Positions 1 through 8,462 of a stretch of 64,000 nucleotides of DNA are shown one piece after another. How positions within the stretch are numbered: position 1 is the stretch's first letter; every line of letters starts with the position of its first letter. The notes under the pieces were generated by a model. It worked only from the letters and a program-made list of their open reading frames with translations, was not told the origin of the DNA and did no database searches. Origin of the DNA: CBDDLD01 sp965230605 (lineage in GTDB: Bacteria; Bacteroidota; Bacteroidia; Flavobacteriales; Flavobacteriaceae); contig CBDDLD010000004.1 of assembly GCA_965230605.1 (NCBI GenBank), positions 806,001 through 870,000 of the forward strand, written 5' to 3'. Both the position numbers and the translations under genes were made by a program.

Positions 1-804
1 CCCGGCTTATCACCATCAAACGATCATAATTTCTATTTTGGGTTTAATAGTTTTGATTTCCAAAAGGGAACCGGATTGTATATCTATGCCAACGGTAATT
101 TCACTAACGATCAGGTGATTTCTAGAACAACCATAGATGATAATTTCGTTAGAAATACAACGTTTGATAATGTCGATGGGAATTACCGAATCTATGGAAA
201 TATCAATTATAGCAAATCGGTAAAAGTAGATACCCTTAAAACACTTAAGATAGGAGCAGGGGTATATGGTGGACTCAATAGAAATGTGAACTTTAATAAT
301 GATGTGCAGTATGCATCTAAGAACACATCTTTAACTCCAAACGTTAATGTGTCTTTGAATTGGAGAAATGTGATGGAATTGAGGCCTAGCTATAGAATTT
401 CAATCACTAAGAACACCTTTGATATAGACGGTTTTGAAGATCAGGATTTTACGCAACATACATTTGGAATTAGAACAGCTACTTTTGTGCCTAAGAAATT
501 TGAATGGCGAAACGATATTAACTTCACCTATAATCCCAATGTTGCTGATGGTTTCCAACGGAGCGCATGGTTCTGGAACTCGACTTTGGCCTATTCGTTC
601 CTCAACGATAAAGCAACACTGACATTAAAGGCCTATGACTTATTGAACCAAAATACCAATGCCAGGCGTACCGCAACAGCCAACTTTATTCAAGATTCGC
701 AGAGTACCGTATTACAGCGCTTTTTTATGTTGAGTTTTAGCTGGAAATTTAATAGTCTTGGTAAAAAAGGTGAAGTAGGTAATGGTGGTGTGTTTTTCTT
801 TTAA
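1..804 (+). CDS. Outer-membrane beta-barrel protein, C-terminal part (5' end outside window)
   Basis: The reading frame is open from base 1, so this is the last 267 residues of a longer protein. The visible part consists of alternating polar/hydrophobic strands rich in Asn, Tyr and Phe (for example FNFTYNPN-like and FMLSFSWKFN-like strands), as in the C-terminal barrel of TonB-dependent receptor-like proteins of Bacteroidota (outer membrane beta-barrel family, PF14905 type). The last aromatic strand is followed by a short Gly-rich tail ending in FFF. The likely role is an outer-membrane channel or receptor; plug domain, signal peptide and ligand are not visible. The stop is only 3 bp from the stop of the convergent TPM lipoprotein gene. 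Confidence 0.8.
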   Translation, partial: PGLSPSNDHNFYFGFNSFDFQKGTGLYIYANGNFTNDQVISRTTIDDNFVRNTTFDNVDGNYRIYGNINYSKSVKVDTLKTLKIGAGVYGGLNRNVNFNNDVQYASKNTSLTPNVNVSLNWRNVMELRPSYRISITKNTFDIDGFEDQDFTQHTFGIRTATFVPKKFEWRNDINFTYNPNVADGFQRSAWFWNSTLAYSFLNDKATLTLKAYDLLNQNTNARRTATANFIQDSQSTVLQRFFMLSFSWKFNSLGKKGEVGNGGVFFF

Positions 805-807
805 TCC

Positions 808-1290
808 CTAATACCATTTTTTGATTATAGAGTCAAGCGCATTATCAATGCCAATATAAAATTCATTGTTTTTAAACTTTGGAATGATAGTGCCATCTAT
901 GATATTTTGGCATATACTATCTGTAAGAATTTTTTCAGTACCATAACCTGTGCTTATGGCAACTTCTCTATCAGATTTAGAAAGCACTATAAGAAGTCCG
1001 TTATCTTTTTCTTTTTGTCCAACACCCCATTTGCTACCAACCTCTGCACCATAGTCCAAGATTTCAATGCCATCTGGTAGTGTGTCAATAGTTAGAATTG
1101 CTATCTGATTGGTAGAGGCTATATCATATGCAATAATCTTATCGCTAAGTAATTTCTCTTCTTCAGTCGAAAAGAAGTCGCCATGATCTAAAACTCTTTT
1201 ATGAGCTTCATTTTTAGGAATGCCATCTGAATGCTCTTTACAGCTTACGAGTACAACTGAAACAATAAATAGATAAAGAGTTACTTTCAT
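808..1290 (-). CDS. TPM-domain lipoprotein
   Basis: 160-residue protein. A longer frame continues upstream, but that part is Val/Ala-rich out-of-frame readthrough of the neighbour's Gly-rich tail, so the ATG at 1290 (MKVTLYLF) is the better start. It gives a lipoprotein signal with the lipobox Cys at residue 17. The rest matches a TPM fold (TPM_phosphatase, PF04536): KIIAYDI, a central beta-strand region, WGVGQKEKDNGLLIVLSK and the TGYGTEKILTD block, all shared with the two upstream paralogues. It has no Gly-rich tail or C-terminal membrane segment. It is last in a LemA-TPM-TPM-TPM cluster and probably cotranscribed. The enzymatic activity of TPM domains in bacteria is uncertain; an envelope or photosystem-repair-like role is family knowledge, not shown here. 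Confidence 0.82.
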   Translation of the reverse strand: MKVTLYLFIVSVVLVSCKEHSDGIPKNEAHKRVLDHGDFFSTEEEKLLSDKIIAYDIASTNQIAILTIDTLPDGIEILDYGAEVGSKWGVGQKEKDNGLLIVLSKSDREVAISTGYGTEKILTDSICQNIIDGTIIPKFKNNEFYIGIDNALDSIIKKWY

Positions 1291-1300
1291 AGATTGTATA

Positions 1301-2116
1301 TTACCAACTGCCTGAAGCACCACCACCACCAAAGCCGCCGCCGCCAAAGCCACCGCCGAAACCTCCTCCAAAGCTTCCACCAGAACTACCTCCGAAACCA
1401 CCGGAAGAGCCACTACTATAACTGCCACGACCCATATTGCTTAGGATAATGGCCTCTAGCAGGCTGCCACGTCTCGATGACTTGCCTTTTGGACCACCTT
1501 TACCGCCTCCTGATCGTTTAGAAATTGCGATGATGATTATGATGAACACTATAAACAAGATAAAGAATGCACCAATGGGAAATGAATCCGTATTTCGATT
1601 CTTTGGAGTACCTTCAAATTCACCTTCTAAACCTATGAATATAGCGTCGGTAGCTTTATCAAACCCTTCATAAAAATTGCCCTTTTTAAACTCAGGAATA
1701 ATGATGCGATTGATAATTCGCTCAGCTTCAATATCTGTCAAACGATATTCAATACCATATCCGGTACTAATATCAATTTGGCGATCACCTTTTGACATTA
1801 ACATAAGAATGCCATTATCTTCGTCTCCTCTACCTATTCCCCATTTTTGACCCCATTCTGCACCTACAAGAGTGATGTCATCACCATTCAAGTTATCTAT
1901 GATAGCTACTACAATTTGAGTAGAAGTAGTGTCAGCATAGCGCTTTAATTTTACGGCTAAATTTGTGGAATCTTGTTTCGATAATAAATTGATATAATCA
2001 TAGACAAATGTCTGCTTATCATCTGCTGGTCTTTCAGGAATCCTAAATTGGGCATTTACTACTAATGAAAAACAGAGGAATAGAATAATACTGGTTATAT
2101 AATTAAACTTCTTCAT
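1301..2116 (-). CDS. TPM-domain membrane protein with Gly-rich C-terminus
   Basis: 271 residues: an N-terminal signal peptide (to about residue 22, VNAQ), a TPM domain (about 30-165, with AEWGQKWGIGRGDEDNGILML and ISTGYGIEYRLTD), a transmembrane segment (about 182-200, FFILFIVFIIIIIAI), then a basic linker and a Ser/Gly repeat tail (GGFGGGSFGGG type) ending in SGSW. This architecture is typical of TPM proteins paired with LemA in Bacteroidota. The TPM domain should be periplasmic and the Gly tail cytoplasmic. Its start overlaps the stop of the upstream TPM gene by one base, so translation is probably coupled. Confidence 0.88.
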   Translation of the reverse strand: MKKFNYITSIILFLCFSLVVNAQFRIPERPADDKQTFVYDYINLLSKQDSTNLAVKLKRYADTTSTQIVVAIIDNLNGDDITLVGAEWGQKWGIGRGDEDNGILMLMSKGDRQIDISTGYGIEYRLTDIEAERIINRIIIPEFKKGNFYEGFDKATDAIFIGLEGEFEGTPKNRNTDSFPIGAFFILFIVFIIIIIAISKRSGGGKGGPKGKSSRRGSLLEAIILSNMGRGSYSSGSSGGFGGSSGGSFGGGFGGGFGGGGFGGGGASGSW

Positions 2117-2553
2117 TAGCCTTTAGAAATTGTATTATCTAATTCATTAATGTCTCCATGGCGCCATGGAAAGTGAGTTTCAAGCATTTTACCGGCCTTC
2201 AGAACGCCTTGTATTAGCCCTTCTTTGAATTTATTCCTTTTGAAGTTTGATAAAATAAGATCTTTAGTAGACTCCCAAAACATATCACCCACCTTTTCAT
2301 GTATGCCTTTATCACCATAGATAACTAGCGCTTTCTTATCTAGTGCTATATAAATCAATACACCATTTCTTAATAATGTATTATCCATTTTTAAAAAATG
2401 AAAGACCTCCATGGCGTGCTTAAAAGTATCACCTTGACAAGTGCGTTCTAAATGTATACGGATTTCACCAGAAGTATTTCGCTCAGCAACCCTAATCGTA
2501 TCAATGATCTCCTGCTCTTCATCATGGGTTAGGAAATCTTCAATATTAGACAT
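2116..2553 (-). CDS. Soluble TPM-domain protein
   Basis: 145 residues without signal peptide or membrane span, so a cytoplasmic TPM-domain protein (PF04536). Recognisable are the opening helix (FLTHDEEQEIIDTIRVAER), GEIRIHLE, a strand with GVLIYIALDKKALVIYGDKGI and the helix before HFPWR. It is the most divergent of the three TPM paralogues in the cluster. It lies 2 bp downstream of lemA and overlaps the next TPM gene by one base. Function unknown; the operon context suggests it works with LemA. Confidence 0.85.
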   Translation of the reverse strand: MSNIEDFLTHDEEQEIIDTIRVAERNTSGEIRIHLERTCQGDTFKHAMEVFHFLKMDNTLLRNGVLIYIALDKKALVIYGDKGIHEKVGDMFWESTKDLILSNFKRNKFKEGLIQGVLKAGKMLETHFPWRHGDINELDNTISKG

Positions 2554-2555
2554 GT

Positions 2556-3155
2556 CTAGTTAGATTTATAGTCATTAATATCTGGTGCTTTTTCTGCACC
2601 TTCATCTGCATCAAAACGTTCTTTCTTTTCAAATCCAAAGACAGAAGCATATAAATTATTAGGGAATTTTCTAACGAGTTTATTGTAAGGGGTAATAGAT
2701 TCGTTAAAACGATCTCGCTCAACTTTAATTCTTTTTTCTACTCTATCTAAAGAGTTCATTAGCTCTTTATAATTCTCATTAGCCTTTAAATCGGGGTAAC
2801 GTTCAAAAACGGCAAGTAACCTAGATAAAGCAGATGTCATAGAACTCTGAACTTCTTTAAACTGCTGAAGTTGCTCTGGTGTAATGTTAGAAGGGTCTAT
2901 TTGTATGCTAGTGGCTTTAGATCTAGCATCGGTAACTATTTTAAAAGTTTCTTGTTCATATTCAGCATAGCGCTCAGCAACTTTCATCATATTAGGAATT
3001 AAGTCACTTCTTAATTGATAGGCGCTTTCTACCTTAGACCATTGTTCGCCTATTTTTTCATCTTGTTCAATAACATTATTGTAAAACCCTTTCCCTCTTG
3101 AGTATAACCCGATTGCTATAACTGCAATAATAATCCATGGGAGCCATTTTTTCAT
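2556..3155 (-). CDS. lemA: LemA family protein
   Basis: 199 residues: one N-terminal transmembrane segment (about 4-20), then an all-helical LemA domain (PF04011) with the characteristic stretches EQWSKVESAYQLRSDLIPN, YAEYEQETF, VQSSMTSALSRLLAVFERYPDLKAN, a DRVEKRI helix and ITPYNKLVRKFPNNLYASVFGF. The N-terminus is expected inside and the helical domain in the periplasm. First gene of the LemA/TPM cluster, which is a common pairing in Bacteroidota. Biochemical function unknown. Confidence 0.92.
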   Translation of the reverse strand: MKKWLPWIIIAVIAIGLYSRGKGFYNNVIEQDEKIGEQWSKVESAYQLRSDLIPNMMKVAERYAEYEQETFKIVTDARSKATSIQIDPSNITPEQLQQFKEVQSSMTSALSRLLAVFERYPDLKANENYKELMNSLDRVEKRIKVERDRFNESITPYNKLVRKFPNNLYASVFGFEKKERFDADEGAEKAPDINDYKSN

Positions 3156-3167
3156 TGTGATAAGTTT

Positions 3168-3497
3168 TTATAGTTGTGTTTTGATTTTGATAAGCTGTGC
3201 CTTAATACCTTCTAGCTTGGAAATGATCTCAAACTTACTCAACGCCTTTTGCTTTTCTTCCTTTAAATGGGTTTTAGCACCTTCTAGAGTAAATCCACGT
3301 TCTTTTACTAAATGATAAATAAATTGGAGGTTTTTAATATCCTGTGGCGTAAACTTTCGGTTGCCTTTCGCATTTTTCTTAGGTTTAAGAACGTCAAATT
3401 CTTTTTCCCAAAAACGAATTAAAGAAGCATTTACATTAAATGCTTTTGCCACTTCACCTATGCCGTAATATCGTTTTTCTGGTAAATCTATATGCAT
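3168..3497 (-). CDS. MerR-family transcriptional regulator
   Basis: 109 residues. Residues 8-75 form a MerR-type winged helix-turn-helix: YYGIGEVAKAFNVNASLIRFWEKEF, then the wing NRKFTPQDIKNLQFIYHLV and a following helix with RGFTLEGAK. The C-terminal 30 residues are a Lys-rich coiled coil for dimerisation; there is no effector domain or metal-binding Cys cluster. Its start overlaps the last base of the upstream M23 peptidase stop, so the two are translationally linked. This M23-MerR arrangement recurs in Flavobacteriia to my knowledge; the target is unknown. Confidence 0.88.
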   Translation of the reverse strand: MHIDLPEKRYYGIGEVAKAFNVNASLIRFWEKEFDVLKPKKNAKGNRKFTPQDIKNLQFIYHLVKERGFTLEGAKTHLKEEKQKALSKFEIISKLEGIKAQLIKIKTQL

Positions 3498-4468
3498 TAA
3501 TCTAAGGATTGATTTTCTAGAGAGGCTTTCTCTAATAAATTACTAAACTCTTCAGCAGATAAATTACCATAATAGAAATTAATGGGGTTGATGCGTTCAC
3601 CATCTTTAAATACTTCATAATGTAAGTGTGGCGCTTCAGAACGTCCGGTGCTTCCCACAAAACCAATGAGATCACCACGCTTTACGCGCTGATTGACACG
3701 AACATTATACTTGTATAAATGCGCATACAATGATACGTAACCATAACCATGATCTATACGTATGTGCTTTCCATAACCTGAAGCTCTGTTATCAGCACGT
3801 TTTACAATACCATCTCCGGATGCGTATATTGGAGTACCTCTAGGTGCAGTAAAATCCATACCATGATGAAACTTTCTGGCCTTGGTAAAAGGATCTGTTC
3901 GGTAACCGAAACCTGACGCCATTCTCGTAAGATCTTCATTATTAACAGGTTGTATGGCTGGTATAGCGGCTAAGAATTTCTCTTTGTCTTTAGCTAAAAT
4001 GGCAATCTCATCTAGGGATCGTGATTGTACAACAATAGCTTTTTCTATAATATCCAAGCGTTTATGACTTTCAGTAATTAGCTGAGAATTGTCATAGCCT
4101 TCATATTTTTTATAACGATTAATTCCACCAAAACCAGCACGTCGTTGTTCTTCAGGTATCGGATTGGCTTCAAAATACAAACGGTAAATAGCATTATCGC
4201 GTTCTTCTACATTTTCCAAAGCTGATATGGCATCATCCATACGTTTGTTAAGAATCTCATACTGAAACTCCATATTTTGTAGCTCTCTTGTGAGGGCACG
4301 TTCTTTAGGAGATTCGATATATTGACTCACAATAAAGAAGAATAAGAACCCAAATAAAGCAGAAGCTGTGACAAAGGCAAGGGCGTATTTAGCCGTTGTA
4401 CGTCTCTTACGCTCTATTTTTCTATAGGAGAGCGTTTCAGGATCATAATAGTATTTTACCTTAGCCAT
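3497..4468 (-). CDS. M23 family metallopeptidase (membrane-anchored, coiled-coil)
   Basis: 323 residues: a short basic cytoplasmic N-terminus, one transmembrane helix (about 27-49), a periplasmic coiled coil (about 55-165), and a C-terminal LytM/M23 domain (about 180-300). Zinc ligands of the M23 family are visible: HHGMD around residue 202 (HxxxD) and HLHYE around residue 282 (HxH). The complete set suggests an active cell-wall endopeptidase. Membrane-bound coiled-coil M23 proteins act in cell-wall remodelling or division. It is divergent from alaS and heads the M23-MerR pair. Confidence 0.92.
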   Translation of the reverse strand: MAKVKYYYDPETLSYRKIERKRRTTAKYALAFVTASALFGFLFFFIVSQYIESPKERALTRELQNMEFQYEILNKRMDDAISALENVEERDNAIYRLYFEANPIPEEQRRAGFGGINRYKKYEGYDNSQLITESHKRLDIIEKAIVVQSRSLDEIAILAKDKEKFLAAIPAIQPVNNEDLTRMASGFGYRTDPFTKARKFHHGMDFTAPRGTPIYASGDGIVKRADNRASGYGKHIRIDHGYGYVSLYAHLYKYNVRVNQRVKRGDLIGFVGSTGRSEAPHLHYEVFKDGERINPINFYYGNLSAEEFSNLLEKASLENQSLD

Positions 4469-4482
4469 TTCTTAATTTATAC

Positions 4483-4490
4483 TATTTTTG
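4483..4490 (+). promoter_or_regulatory. Possible -7 promoter box upstream of alaS
   Basis: TATTTTTG fits the TAnnTTTG -7 consensus of Flavobacteriia and faces alaS. No clear -33 TTG lies at the expected distance, and the implied 5' leader of about 180 nt begins in a hairpin, so this is tentative. Confidence 0.35.
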
Positions 4491-4495
4491 CAGCG

Positions 4496-4525
4496 TAAAG
4501 CCATCATAAAAGTGGCTTTATTTTT
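4496..4525 (+). terminator. Terminator-like hairpin in the alaS leader
   Basis: Perfect 8-bp stem TAAAGCCA/TGGCTTTA with a 9-nt loop (TCATAAAAG), followed by TTTTT. It lies between the M23 gene and alaS with no rightward gene ending before it, so it may be an attenuator-like element in the alaS leader rather than an ordinary terminator. Confidence 0.45.
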
Positions 4526-4678
4526 AATGCAAGCAACCAAACCTACAAAATATTTTCATTACAAATTTAATAAAGTAATGAAAAACGATGAGTTGTTACA
4601 CTTTTTGTGTAAGTCTTTATAGGTATATATGTTGATTGTTAGTAAAATAGATGAGATAAATAAGTTAGAAATCACCTA

Positions 4679-7288
4679 ATGAAATCGAAAGAAATACGTC
4701 AGAAGTTTTTAGACTTTTTCAAAAGTAAAACACATACTATTGTGCCTTCTGCACCTATGGTACTAAAAGATGACCCAACCTTGATGTTTGTGAACTCAGG
4801 GATGGCCCCTTTTAAAGAATACTTTTTAGGAAATGCAGACCCTAAAAACCCAAGAGTTGCAGATACCCAAAAATGTTTACGTGTTTCGGGAAAACATAAC
4901 GATCTTGAAGAAGTGGGTTATGATACTTACCATCATACACTTTTTGAGATGCTAGGGAACTGGAGTTTTGGCGATTATTTTAAGAAAGAAGCTATAGCTT
5001 GGGCATGGGAATTACTCACTGAAATCTATGGTATAGATAAAGATATTTTATATGTTACGGTGTTTGAGGGCGATAAAGAAGATGGATTGCCAATGGATCA
5101 GGAGGCTTATGATTTGTGGAAGGCCATCATTCCTGAAGATCGTATCCTTATGGGAAATAAAAAAGATAACTTCTGGGAAATGGGTGAACAAGGACCTTGT
5201 GGGCCTTGTAGTGAGATCCATGTAGATATTCGCTCAGCTGAAGACAAAGCTAAAGTGCCTGGGAAAGATCTAGTGAATATGGATCATCCTTTGGTTGTAG
5301 AGATTTGGAATCTTGTATTTATGCAGTACAATAGAAAGGCTGACAAAAGCCTCGAATCTCTACCTTCAAAACACATTGATACCGGTATGGGCTTTGAGCG
5401 TCTGTGTATGGTATTACAAGGGGTGCAATCTAACTATGATACCGACGTATTTACGCCCATAATCAGAGAAATTGAAACCATAACCAACACCGATTATGGT
5501 AAGGATGAAAAAGTGGATGTTGCCGTTCGCGTGATCTCCGATCATGTCAGAGCAGTCGCTTTTTCTATTGCTGATGGTCAGTTGCCAAGTAATAACGGCG
5601 CAGGGTATGTAATACGTCGCATATTAAGACGTGCTGTGCGCTATGGGTTCACGTTTTTAGATCAAAAAGAGCCTTTTATATACAGACTAGTCGAAGTTTT
5701 AAGTAAGAAAATGGGGCAAGCGTTCCCTGAATTAAAACTTCAAAAGCAATTGATTGAAAATGTGATAAGAGAAGAGGAGAATTCTTTCTTGAGAACATTA
5801 GAGCAAGGTTTGTTGCTATTAGATAAAGTAATAGAAAATACAAAAGATGGTTTGGTGTCCGGTGAAAAAGTCTTCGAGTTATATGACACTTATGGCTTTC
5901 CTGATGACCTTACGGCATTAATTTTAAATGAGAGAGGCCTTAAAATGGATAAGGCCGGTTTTAAGGTCGAGTTAGAGAAGCAAAAAAGTCGATCTAGAGC
6001 TGCTGGCGAAGTGTCAACTGATGATTGGACAATACTTATTGAAGATAATGATCAAGAATTTATTGGATATGATCTGCTAAAAGCTAATGTTAAGATCACC
6101 CGATACAGAAAAGTCGTTTCAAAAAAAGATGGTGAAATGTTTCAATTAGTATTCAATCTAACACCATTCTATGCTGAAGGTGGAGGTCAGGTAGGTGATA
6201 AGGGGTATTTGGAAGATGCTCATGGCGATATTGTTTATATTATAGATACTAAGAAGGAGAACAATGTAATCATTCACTTAACGAAAAACTTGCCTAAACA
6301 CCTTAATGAAACATTCTCTGCAGTAGTAGACGAAAAGCAACGCTATAGAACAGCATGTAACCATACCGCAACACATTTATTGCATCAAGCTCTAAGAGAA
6401 GTGCTTGGTGATCATGTTGAGCAGAAAGGGAGTGCTGTACATTCTAAATACTTACGTTTTGACTTTTCACATTTTTCTAAAATGACTACTGAGCAATTAC
6501 GCGATGTGGAAAATTTTGTGAATGCACGAATAGACGGAAAATTAGCTCTCGAAGAACATCGTAATGTTCCTGTAGATCAGGCTTTAGCTGATGGGGCTAT
6601 GGCATTGTTTGGAGAGAAATATGGAGATACGGTAAGGACCATTCGTTTTGGGCAATCTATAGAATTATGTGGTGGGACTCATGTTCAGAATACAGGAGAT
6701 ATATGGCACTTTAAAATCAAATCCGAAAGCGCTATAGCTTCCGGTATTCGAAGAATTGAAGCCATTACTTATGATGCTGTTAAGGATTTTTATTTTGATA
6801 CGAACAGAGCATATTTTGAAATTAGAGACTTACTCAATAATGCAAAAGATCCTGTAAAGGCAGTCACCGATCTAAAAGACGAGAATAGTACGCTTAAAAA
6901 ACAGATTGAAGGTCTATTAAAGGATAAGGCTAAAAATCTAAAAGGAACGCTTAAAGGTGAACTTGAAGAGATAAATGGCGTGCAGTTCCTAGCTAAAGAA
7001 GTGGATTTGGATGCAGCTGGAATCAAAGACTTGTCATTTGAATTAGGAGGAGAAATTGAGAACTTATTTGCTTTATTTGGAAGTAAGCAAAATGGTAAGG
7101 CTTTACTCTCTTGCTATATCTCTAAAGATATTGTGGCAAGTAAGAATCTAAATGCAGGTCAAATTGTAAGAGAGTTAGGAAAATACATCCAAGGCGGTGG
7201 AGGAGGGCAACCCTTCTTTGCTACAGCAGGAGGTAAAAATCCGGAAGGCATATCAGAGGCGCTAGAAGCTGTAAAATCGTATCTCTAA
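4679..7288 (+). CDS. alaS: Alanyl-tRNA synthetase
   Basis: 869 residues, full length for bacterial AlaRS. It charges tRNA-Ala in the cytoplasm. Class II catalytic core at the N-terminus: FLDFFKSKTHTIVPSAP, FVNSGMAPFK, HHTLFEMLGNWSFGDYF, then GMGFERL. The editing domain carries the zinc-binding pairs HTATH (about 562-566) and CGGTH (about 664-668). The C-Ala domain ends in the glycine-rich GGGGGQPFFATAGG block near residue 845. ATG at 4679 starts directly with the conserved MKSKEIRQKFLDFF. A leader of about 200 bp upstream contains a hairpin and a small inverted repeat (TTACAC-TTTTT-GTGTAA at 4596-4612). The GSCFA gene starts 2 bp downstream, so the two are cotranscribed. Confidence 0.98.
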   Translation: MKSKEIRQKFLDFFKSKTHTIVPSAPMVLKDDPTLMFVNSGMAPFKEYFLGNADPKNPRVADTQKCLRVSGKHNDLEEVGYDTYHHTLFEMLGNWSFGDYFKKEAIAWAWELLTEIYGIDKDILYVTVFEGDKEDGLPMDQEAYDLWKAIIPEDRILMGNKKDNFWEMGEQGPCGPCSEIHVDIRSAEDKAKVPGKDLVNMDHPLVVEIWNLVFMQYNRKADKSLESLPSKHIDTGMGFERLCMVLQGVQSNYDTDVFTPIIREIETITNTDYGKDEKVDVAVRVISDHVRAVAFSIADGQLPSNNGAGYVIRRILRRAVRYGFTFLDQKEPFIYRLVEVLSKKMGQAFPELKLQKQLIENVIREEENSFLRTLEQGLLLLDKVIENTKDGLVSGEKVFELYDTYGFPDDLTALILNERGLKMDKAGFKVELEKQKSRSRAAGEVSTDDWTILIEDNDQEFIGYDLLKANVKITRYRKVVSKKDGEMFQLVFNLTPFYAEGGGQVGDKGYLEDAHGDIVYIIDTKKENNVIIHLTKNLPKHLNETFSAVVDEKQRYRTACNHTATHLLHQALREVLGDHVEQKGSAVHSKYLRFDFSHFSKMTTEQLRDVENFVNARIDGKLALEEHRNVPVDQALADGAMALFGEKYGDTVRTIRFGQSIELCGGTHVQNTGDIWHFKIKSESAIASGIRRIEAITYDAVKDFYFDTNRAYFEIRDLLNNAKDPVKAVTDLKDENSTLKKQIEGLLKDKAKNLKGTLKGELEEINGVQFLAKEVDLDAAGIKDLSFELGGEIENLFALFGSKQNGKALLSCYISKDIVASKNLNAGQIVRELGKYIQGGGGGQPFFATAGGKNPEGISEALEAVKSYL

Positions 7289-7290
7289 TT

Positions 7291-8241
7291 GTGACGTTTA
7301 GAACTCAAATACCAATAGAAGGACAGTCTCATCATACGATAGACTATGCATCAAAATTGGTGTTATTTGGGTCTTGCTTCTCTGAGAATATAGGGAATAA
7401 GTTACAGTATTATAAGTTTCAAACTACAGTAAATCCGTTCGGAATTTTATTTCACCCGATTGCAATTGAGCAGCTAATCACAAGAGCAATTAATCTAGCA
7501 AAGTATTCTGAAAACGACCTCATGCAAAACAACGACTTGTGGTTTAGCTTTGATGCGCATTCTAGTTTAAGTGCTACTAATAAATCACAAGTTTTAGAAC
7601 GACTTAATGGAGCGATTACTCATACGTATGAGCAGCTTAAAACGGCTTCACATGTCATTTTAACACTGGGGACAGCATGGGTGTATCGTCAAATAACGTC
7701 TGATAGAATTGTTGCCAATTGCCATAAGATACCTCAGAAGCAATTTTTAAAGGAGCTCTTATCTGTTGATGAAATTATTAATTCGCTACAAGCATCAATT
7801 ACCTTAGTTAGAGATATTAATCCAAAAGTAAATATACTCTTTACGGTTTCCCCTGTAAGACATCTCAAAGATGGTTTTGTTGAGAATACAGTAAGTAAGT
7901 CGCACTTAATATCCGCAGTAAATGCCATTGTAGAGCCAAGACATCATATCTTTTATTTTCCAGCTTATGAGATTATGATGGATGAACTAAGAGATTACCG
8001 TTTTTATAATGCGGATATGATTCATCCTAATGATACAGCCGTAGATTATATTTGGGAGCAGTTCAATACAGCATGGCTATCAGATGACTCAAAACGTATA
8101 ATGTCGCAAGTAGATTCAATTCAAAAACGAATGGCTCATAAGCCATTTAATCCTGAGACTGAAGCCCACAAAACTTTTCTAACGCATCTGCAAAATGATG
8201 TTGATTCTTTGGTGCTAAAATATCCATTTATGAACTTTTAA
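7291..8241 (+). CDS. GSCFA domain-containing protein
   Basis: 316 residues, starting with GTG two bases after the alaS stop; no better start fits and the first residues (TFRTQIPI) are typical. It belongs to the GSCFA family (PF08885), named after its GSCFA-like signature, seen here as FGSCFSENIG at about residues 27-36. Further landmarks are NPFGILFHP, LTLGTAWVY, TVSPVRHLKDG and a distal MIHPNDTAVDYIW. The distribution of Ser, Asn and DxxH-like (MIHPND) motifs is reminiscent of SGNH-type hydrolases, but substrate and reaction are unknown. No signal peptide is seen. Genetic linkage to alaS is common in Bacteroidota as far as I recall. Confidence 0.88.
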   Translation: MTFRTQIPIEGQSHHTIDYASKLVLFGSCFSENIGNKLQYYKFQTTVNPFGILFHPIAIEQLITRAINLAKYSENDLMQNNDLWFSFDAHSSLSATNKSQVLERLNGAITHTYEQLKTASHVILTLGTAWVYRQITSDRIVANCHKIPQKQFLKELLSVDEIINSLQASITLVRDINPKVNILFTVSPVRHLKDGFVENTVSKSHLISAVNAIVEPRHHIFYFPAYEIMMDELRDYRFYNADMIHPNDTAVDYIWEQFNTAWLSDDSKRIMSQVDSIQKRMAHKPFNPETEAHKTFLTHLQNDVDSLVLKYPFMNF

Positions 8242-8357
8242 AGTGATAATTTTAAGAACGACGCTTCATCTTCTTTAATTGCTTCTCATCGAAAAAAACC
8301 GCTAGCATGTCTAATTAATTATATATTAGTAATGCTATTAATCAATTTTTTTAAAAA

Positions 8358-8412
8358 GGCGTCAGTTAGTTCTTCTTTACTTATAAGCGGAAAAATATTG
8401 ACGCTTTTTTTT
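8358..8412 (+). terminator. Weak terminator candidate between convergent genes
   Basis: GCGTCA (8359-8364) can pair with TGACGC (8399-8404), followed by a run of eight T. The 34-nt loop is long, so support is weak. The interval 8242-8462 otherwise shows no convincing gene. Confidence 0.35.
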
Positions 8413-8462
8413 ATACAAAATATCTTGTAAAAATTAGATTGTAGGTAAATTCTATCGACTTC

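Noticed and set aside
1291..1428. Upstream extension of the TPM lipoprotein frame (Val/Ala-rich 46 residues)
   Set aside because: It is the out-of-frame reading of the Gly-rich tail of the upstream TPM gene; the ATG at 1290 gives a proper lipoprotein signal.
4427..4468. Basic start of the M23 protein as a Tat signal
   Set aside because: The TM helix begins only after about 27 residues and there is no twin-arginine consensus with a hydrophobic core and cleavage site.
8252..8308. Minus-strand 18-codon ORF MLAVFFDEKQLKKMKRRS between the GSCFA gene and coaD
   Set aside because: Charged and plausible-looking but too short to support by itself, without a promoter or conserved context visible.
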